From positions 1,692,677-1,703,661 of the forward strand of contig CP058705.1 in NCBI GenBank assembly GCA_013414705.1: a DNA stretch of 10,985 nucleotides, written 5' to 3'. A program made the translations under genes and the position numbers. The notes beneath the pieces are model-generated. The model was not told the origin of the DNA. It searched no databases and saw only the letters and a list, made by a program, of their open reading frames with translations. Of the stretch, positions 7,515-10,985 are shown in pieces. Positions within the stretch are counted from its first letter, which is position 1. The number at the start of each line of letters is the position of its first letter. Origin of the DNA: Defluviicoccus sp. (GTDB taxonomy: Bacteria; Pseudomonadota; Alphaproteobacteria; Rhodospirillales; Defluviicoccaceae).

Positions 7515-7943
7515 TCAGTCGATCGGTCTGTCCGCATAAGGTTTGCGGGCGAATTTCCGCAGCTCCGCGTCGCGGGTCATGATGTGCCGCAGCAGCCAGT
7601 ACTTGAAATATTTAACGATGGCCTGCCCGTCGGGCAGCGTCAGGGCGCCGTTCAGATTTTCCATGAAATCTTCCGCGTCCTGTAAGACCCGATCATGTTC
7701 CAATTTGTGCTGGACATAATCGTCATAATGTATCTTTAACATGTACTCTTCTTCTTGTGCGAAATGATGCTTGGCGTAGCTTACAAAGCTGCGAAGTCTT
7801 TCGCAAATACTGCGCTCGTCCAGCTCTTGTTCACACACCAAAACAATTCTATTGTAGAGATCAATGAGTTCCTTGTGACCGTCGTCAAGCTGACGCACCC
7901 CTACACCGAACTGCTCAGACCATTCGAGAAAGTTGCAGTTCAT
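7515..7943 (-). CDS. bacteriohemerythrin
   Basis: This 142-residue four-helix-bundle protein of the hemerythrin family binds O2 at a non-heme diiron centre in the cytoplasm. The full ligand set is visible and correctly spaced: His23 (DDGHKELIDLYN), His60 and Glu64 (HHFAQEEEYM), His79 and His83 (HKLEHD), and His120 and Asp125 (HIMTRD). There is no signal peptide, membrane segment or fused sensor domain, so this is the stand-alone form linked to O2 storage, delivery or sensing. GGGGAGGG shortly before the ATG supports the start. The gene converges on the pdh operon and is not obviously in an operon. Its base composition is low for the window: 7681-7740 has 22 G+C of 60. With its AT-rich upstream region, this hints at acquisition from another source. 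Confidence 0.94.
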   Translation of the reverse strand: MNCNFLEWSEQFGVGVRQLDDGHKELIDLYNRIVLVCEQELDERSICERLRSFVSYAKHHFAQEEEYMLKIHYDDYVQHKLEHDRVLQDAEDFMENLNGALTLPDGQAIVKYFKYWLLRHIMTRDAELRKFARKPYADRPID

Positions 7944-8265
7944 ACGTCCCTCCCCACGGCTCAGGAACGGATGAATTTGACGTCCAACCTCTCGCGCTTG
8001 CGGCCGATTCCCCGGTCACAGTACTGCTGCGCGTATCGTCGGTGACGCCTCCCGCAAATGATTATAATCTGAATGAGAGAATAGTAGAAGCTCAAAATAT
8101 CCATATGAGTTATAAAAATCGCGCGAAGGTTGTTCTATTTGAAATGATATTCTAATATTACTCTTATATCAGGGTGATAAGCTGGCTGTGGGAGCGCGTC
8201 CGAAACGAAACGGAGCACAGGTTATCTGGGTCGTGGGGCTACCGACAGACAGGCCGTGTCGAGAG
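7944..8265 (-). promoter_or_regulatory. AT-rich upstream region of the hemerythrin gene
   Basis: No gene is seen in these 322 bases. The part from about 8050 to 8170 is strikingly AT-rich (8101-8160 has 17 G+C of 60) and contains a perfect minus-strand TATAAT at 8061-8066. I found no convincing -35 hexamer 16-18 bases from it. The region probably holds the hemerythrin promoter, perhaps with regulator sites. The 8170-8265 part lies downstream of the MEKHLA gene and shows no clear terminator. Confidence 0.45.
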
Positions 8266-8790
8266 TCAGGCCACCGGCTCCCAATCGGCGAACATCGCGG
8301 CTTGGCCGCAGGGCGTGCCGGTATCGTCCACCAGGTTCCAAACGGTGGCGCGGCGGATGCAAAAACGCCGGCCGGTACGCGAGATGCGCACGCCGGCGTA
8401 ATCGTCGATGAAGCCGCGCGCGGCAACTTCTGTCAGCAACCGTGCCCGTTCCGGCTGATTCACCGGTTCGGCGGACAGCCGGGACGGGGTGGCCAGAAGC
8501 TGGGGCCACGTCAACTCGAACAGGCGCAGCGCCGTCCGGTTGGCGTACTTGAAGGTGGGATCGGAACCCACGCCGTGCGACAGCAGTGCGAACGGGGCTT
8601 CGAACAGCCGCCGGCCAATGTCGTCGCCCGTTATGGGCTCACTTGAGGGAGTCCCGCCAGTGAGCGCGGGAGCGGCGTCCAGCAGGTCACATCCGGTCCA
8701 CCTGCGCAGGCTGTCGCGCAGCAGGCGGGCATGGCCGGCGCAGAAGTCGTTGTCGGGCCCCGGCTCCGGCAGTGCTGCTGCGTCCGTCAT
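8266..8790 (-). CDS. MEKHLA domain-containing protein
   Basis: This 174-residue protein matches the stand-alone bacterial form of the MEKHLA domain, a PAS-related fold also found at the C-terminus of plant HD-ZIP III proteins. Recognisable segments are HARLLRDSLRRWTG (20-33), RLFEAPFALLSHG (61-73), KYANRTALRLFELTW (81-95), PSRLSAEPVNQPERARLL (102-119), GFIDDYAGVRIS (126-137) and ATVWNLVDD (148-156). Stand-alone proteins of this type are probably small sensors or ligand-binding proteins with no proven activity. No DNA-binding or kinase domain is present. AAGGAGGA six bases before the ATG sets the start. It lies 15 bases after the DUF2892 gene on the same strand and is probably co-transcribed. 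Confidence 0.85.
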   Translation of the reverse strand: MTDAAALPEPGPDNDFCAGHARLLRDSLRRWTGCDLLDAAPALTGGTPSSEPITGDDIGRRLFEAPFALLSHGVGSDPTFKYANRTALRLFELTWPQLLATPSRLSAEPVNQPERARLLTEVAARGFIDDYAGVRISRTGRRFCIRRATVWNLVDDTGTPCGQAAMFADWEPVA

Positions 8791-8805
8791 GCGTTCCTCC
8801 TTCGA

Positions 8806-9003
8806 TCAGCTCTGCTTTGGCACCGAACAAGTCCTGAGCCCGACCAGCCGATACAGGGGGCACCAGCCGATCAGCGCCGTGGCAAGTGGAATGATGCCAA
8901 TCCAGCCCCAGGGCGTCTGCGGCCCCACGAACACGAGTGCGATCAGCACGATTCCGATCACGATGCGAAGCACACGATCCAGCGTGCCGAGATTCTTGCA
9001 CAT
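8806..9003 (-). CDS. YgaP-like DUF2892 membrane protein
   Basis: This small inner-membrane protein of 65 residues begins at the ATG at 9003, which has AAGGAG seven bases upstream. A longer in-frame start at 9063 adds 20 residues without such a site. Two hydrophobic segments are seen at about 11-27 and 32-47. They are followed by the family motif GWCPLYRLVGLRTC (46-59), with cysteines at 48 and 59. The same domain forms the membrane part of the rhodanese YgaP of Escherichia coli; here there is no rhodanese domain. The N-terminal MCKNLGTLDRVLR is also typical of the family. It is the first gene of a likely two-gene unit with the MEKHLA protein. Its role is not established; the cysteines suggest sulfur or redox chemistry. 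Confidence 0.85.
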   Translation of the reverse strand: MCKNLGTLDRVLRIVIGIVLIALVFVGPQTPWGWIGIIPLATALIGWCPLYRLVGLRTCSVPKQS

Positions 9004-9419
9004 GTCTCTCTCCTTCGGCGAGCGGCCTACGGATGCAACATCCATCCGGAGCAAGGAAAGCACATGGCCCGTGCGCGCGTCGGTGACTTGCTCACCAAGT
9101 GATCTTCTCGCGGAGAAGTGGACAGCGGGTTATGCGGCTTGAAGTTTTGCTTGTTCGCGCAGTGCTTCCGCCGCGAGCTGGCGTCTGCGCCGACAGAGCC
9201 GCCCCTGATCCAGTCAAGCCGCCAGTCGCGGATTGAGGATGCTCGTCAGCGCTGCTCGTGCGTGCTGGCTGTCTCTGTCTGAGATTGATGCCGAAAACAG
9301 CTCTGACCCACCGGCTGCTCACGGTCCTGCTGGGCGGGGACCAAGCGTGGCTGCGCCCGCCACCGGCGTTCCCGACAGCGGGCGCGAAACGACTGGATGC
9401 GCCGGAAGCGATCGGGAAG
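9004..9419. other. gene-poor stretch without a recognised gene
   Basis: I find no credible coding region in these 416 bases. Open frames on both strands have low-complexity, unfamiliar translations and lack ribosome binding sites. A minus frame from 9318 to 9130 is open except for one TGA at 9214-9216. Its second half reads as a charged helix (RRRRQLAAEALREQAKLQAA) and could be a decayed small gene. A GC-rich inverted repeat (GCGCCCGC 9353-9360, GCGGGCGC 9378-9385, 17-base loop) lies 35 bases past the stop of the gene at 9420 and may end its transcript. The promoter of the DUF2892-MEKHLA unit should lie here, but I cannot pick it out. Confidence 0.5.
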
Positions 9420-9641
9420 CTAATGCTCTTTCGGCCGCTCCGAGTCCAGGCCTCGGGCTTTCGCCTTACCCTCAAGCTCTGCCTGTTTGAGTGCGTCCGC
9501 TTCGCTTCCGTCGACAGCGACACGAGCCTCCGCCGCCTTGGTTGCGACATCGTTCTTTTCGATAAACGTGCGAGTCCGCTCGTCGTATTCACGCGCCGCA
9601 CTGCGGCTGCCCTCACCCTCGTTCTTTGTTGCTGTCGTCAT
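9420..9641 (-). CDS. small hydrophilic conserved protein (GEGSRxAAREY type)
   Basis: This is a 73-residue, strongly hydrophilic protein without cysteine, signal peptide or membrane segment. The opening MTTATKNEGEGSRSAAREYDERTRTFIE resembles a group of small uncharacterised proteobacterial proteins that start with an EGSR-AAR-Y pattern. The remainder is rich in Ala, Glu, Lys and Asp and is likely helical. The start at 9641 is chosen because GAGGAG lies eight bases upstream; the frame stays open to 9890, but the added residues look random. It is downstream of the CsbD-family gene on the same strand, separated by 196 bases. The neighbourhood suggests a stress-response role by association only; no function is known. 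Confidence 0.7.
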   Translation of the reverse strand: MTTATKNEGEGSRSAAREYDERTRTFIEKNDVATKAAEARVAVDGSEADALKQAELEGKAKARGLDSERPKEH

Positions 9642-9789
9642 GCGATTTACTCCTCGATTCTGACAACTCTCCCTTGACCGTCTCACCGATCTGGCGGGCG
9701 ACACTGCTGAACTTCGGCATTTATGCTGATCGGAAACCCCGCACCGCCGAGGCAGTCGCCATACATGGCGGTCGCGGTGGCCGTTCGAT

Positions 9790-9815
9790 GATCCCGCACT
9801 CCGAATTACGGGATC
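9790..9815 (-). terminator. possible hairpin after the csbD gene
   Basis: GATCCCG (9790-9796) and CGGGATC (9809-9815) form a 7-bp stem with a 12-base loop, 22 bases past the CsbD stop on the minus strand. No T run follows, so termination is uncertain. The rest of 9642-9837 shows no gene. Confidence 0.3.
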
Positions 9816-9837
9816 GATCGACTGTATTGCGAAACGG

Positions 9838-10035
9838 CTACAGCCGCTTTTCCCAGTCGGAAACCTGTCGTTCAGCGTCTTCGCGTGCAATACCGTAGCG
9901 GGCCTGAATCTTTCCGATCAATTCATCCCGATGACCTTCGGCGACCGTCAAATCATCGTCAGTGAGCTTACCCCACTGCTGCTTTGCTTGTCCGCTGACC
10001 TGCTTCCAGTTTCCCTTGATCTGATCCCAGTTCAT
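9838..10035 (-). CDS. CsbD family stress protein
   Basis: This 65-residue protein shows the CsbD pattern: MNWDQIKGNWKQVSGQAKQQWG at the start, then GKLTDDDL (22-29), then a helix with GHRDELIGKIQARYGIAREDAE and the Trp61 close. CsbD proteins are small, soluble and highly charged, and are induced by general stress in many bacteria; their molecular role is unknown. The length is typical. GGAG lies nine bases before the ATG at 10035. An EcfG-type promoter (10070-10095) sits directly upstream, which would place the gene under the general stress sigma factor. It is divergent from the ESFPASDPP gene. Confidence 0.93.
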   Translation of the reverse strand: MNWDQIKGNWKQVSGQAKQQWGKLTDDDLTVAEGHRDELIGKIQARYGIAREDAERQVSDWEKRL

Positions 10036-10069
10036 TGAGATGCACTCCGCTTATTGGCAACGTCACTTC

Positions 10070-10095
10070 AACGCCGCTGCGGCGCAATAGGTTCC
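10070..10095 (-). promoter_or_regulatory. EcfG-type general stress promoter of the csbD gene
   Basis: On the minus strand GGAAC (10091-10095), 17 bases, then CGTT (10070-10073) exactly match the GGAAC-N16/17-CGTT promoter of alphaproteobacterial EcfG sigma factors. Transcription would start near 10062, giving a leader of about 27 bases before the CsbD ATG. A second exact match on the other strand upstream of the divergent small gene makes chance less likely. Confidence 0.7.
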
Positions 10096-10173
10096 TCACT
10101 CTTTCCAACTCTCTCCCCATCGCCCCCTTTCCTCGATGACAATCCCGGCGAACGGCCCTCAGGCCACGCAGGC

Positions 10174-10198
10174 GGAACAGGTTGCAGGGGTGCACGTT
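10174..10198 (+). promoter_or_regulatory. EcfG-type general stress promoter of the ESFPASDPP gene
   Basis: GGAAC (10174-10178), 16 bases, then CGTT (10195-10198) exactly match the EcfG promoter consensus on the plus strand. The ATG at 10250 is 51 bases beyond the -10 element, a normal leader length. The promoter is back to back with the CsbD promoter, with 78 bases between the two -35 elements. Confidence 0.7.
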
Positions 10199-10249
10199 GC
10201 TTTCTAAGAGCGCCTCTCAGGCGTCTCTCTGTTGCAAGGAGGAAATGAA

Positions 10250-10426
10250 ATGATCGGTGAGACGAAGCAGCGCAAAGAGCAGCTTCAGGATCAAGAACAG
10301 GTCCACGAGACAGAAGAGCAATGTCTGGATGAAATCGGTGACGAGTCGTTCCCCGCAAGCGATCCGCCCGCTCTTGGTGGAGGCTCCGCTGGCGCGCCGA
10401 AGCGAACCGGCCAGACAAAGCCGTAA
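10250..10426 (+). CDS. small ESFPASDPP-motif protein
   Basis: This is a 58-residue acidic hydrophilic protein. The N-terminal half is rich in Gln, Glu and Lys (TKQRKEQLQDQEQVHETEEQ) and probably helical. The centre, LDEIGDESFPASDPPA (27-42), carries the ESFPASDPP motif seen in many small uncharacterised proteobacterial proteins. The tail is Gly/Ala/Lys-rich and likely disordered. There is one cysteine and no signal peptide. The ATG is supported by AAGGAGG seven bases upstream; an ATG at 10245 is out of frame and closes after two codons. An EcfG-type promoter precedes it, which makes a general stress role plausible. Function is unknown. The 107 bases after its stop hold no gene. Confidence 0.82.
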   Translation: MIGETKQRKEQLQDQEQVHETEEQCLDEIGDESFPASDPPALGGGSAGAPKRTGQTKP

Positions 10427-10533
10427 ACAGGCTGCCAACTCCAGCTCTTGATCAAAACAAGGCTGATTCTGTCGTGATATACGGAGCAGTTGATGAAGAA
10501 TGTCTTCCGTAAAAAGCGAAGGAACTGCAGATC

Positions 10534-10985
10534 CTAATGCACCGTCGGTTGCGCGGTGGCAACCACCTTGATCGGCGCCGGGGAGGTCACCGGTGAACGT
10601 TTGAGCAGCGGAGAAAGCGCTGGTGCCAGGACCTTAAACACCTGCGTCGGCAGGGCACTGGTAAACTTGTAGTGCCGGGCTTGGTCGCCCGGCACGTGTG
10701 CGGTGATGACGCCGAAGAACTGGTCGCCGATATAGAACGCGAACGCGGCGCTGCGGCTGACATCGCGGTTCTTGGTGTGGACGGTGTCGGCCAGTTCGTC
10801 GCCAGTACCAGTCTTTCCACCGACCGGAAGAAGACGCCCGCCGGCATCCTGGAACGCATCATAGGCGCGTCTGGCGGTACCGTTGGCAACCACGTCAGCC
10901 AGCGCTCGACGCAAGGTGGCGGCAACCTCGACAGGGAATACTCTTTCGCCTTTCTGTGCCGTCCGCTCCAGGTGCGTCTCGTAGG
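10534..10985 (-). CDS. penicillin-binding protein, C-terminal transpeptidase part (partial)
   Basis: This frame is open at the right edge, so only the last 149 residues are visible. GGKTGTGDE contains the KTGT box, the third conserved motif of penicillin-binding transpeptidases; the SxxK and SxN motifs would lie upstream, outside the window. The following strands (RSAAFAFYIGDQFFGVITAHVPG) and the YKFTSALPTQVFKVLAPAL region fit the end of class A-like transglycosylase/transpeptidase proteins that crosslink peptidoglycan in the periplasm. A short Pro/Ala/Val tail ends at VATAQPTVH and the TGA at 10534-10536. An internal TTG at 10912-10914 is not a real start, since the family fold continues above it. 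Whether the full protein has a glycosyltransferase domain cannot be seen. Confidence 0.85.
   Translation of the reverse strand, partial: YETHLERTAQKGERVFPVEVAATLRRALADVVANGTARRAYDAFQDAGGRLLPVGGKTGTGDELADTVHTKNRDVSRSAAFAFYIGDQFFGVITAHVPGDQARHYKFTSALPTQVFKVLAPALSPLLKRSPVTSPAPIKVVATAQPTVH

Noticed and set aside
9233..9677. Plus-strand frames of 85 and 139 codons
   Set aside because: They have no ribosome binding site and no familiar sequence. The longer one overlaps a better-supported minus-strand gene at 9420-9641.
10530..10555. GGAAC-N17-CGTC on the plus strand, resembling an EcfG promoter
   Set aside because: The last base differs from CGTT, and it points into the 3' end of the penicillin-binding protein gene with no plus-strand gene after it.

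Overview
The window is high-GC proteobacterial DNA, and the best guess is an alphaproteobacterium. Two observations support this. The pyruvate dehydrogenase E1-beta subunit begins with a lipoyl domain, as in the alphaproteobacterial type of the complex. Two small stress genes also carry GGAAC-N16/17-CGTT promoters, the signature of the EcfG general stress response sigma factors. No rRNA, tRNA, CRISPR array, transposase or phage gene was seen.

Layout. Positions 1-2076 (minus) hold most of a long acyl-activating enzyme, an N-terminal acyl carrier domain followed by a fatty acyl-AMP ligase-like adenylating domain. It is open at the left edge. Across a 160-240 bp divergent region lies a plus-strand pyruvate dehydrogenase operon at 2168-7329: pdhA (E1 alpha), pdhB (lipoyl plus E1 beta), pdhC (E2) and lpdA (E3). 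Together these convert pyruvate, CoA and NAD+ to acetyl-CoA, CO2 and NADH. Two hairpins close the operon. From 7515 the window becomes a set of small accessory genes: a bacteriohemerythrin in a markedly AT-rich patch (7515-8160), a YgaP-like DUF2892 membrane protein with a MEKHLA-domain protein (8266-9003, minus), a 73-residue hydrophilic protein (9420-9641, minus), a CsbD-family protein (9838-10035, minus), a 58-residue ESFPASDPP protein (10250-10426, plus), and the C-terminal end of a penicillin-binding protein (10534-10985, minus, open at the right edge).

Sequence quality matters here. pdhB is broken at two places and pdhC at one, and each break is repaired by adding one base. The FAAL-like gene shows a possible fourth case at its start. 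The pdhC break lies in a run of G and its catalytic DHRxxxDG motif is intact just beyond it. The simplest reading is systematic single-base loss in the read or assembly, not pseudogenes.

I found no clear new multi-gene system. The observations most worth following are the back-to-back EcfG-type promoters between the CsbD and ESFPASDPP genes, the ACP-first ligase with an ambiguous start, the inverted nonamers in the FAAL/pdhA divergent region, and the low-GC hemerythrin island.
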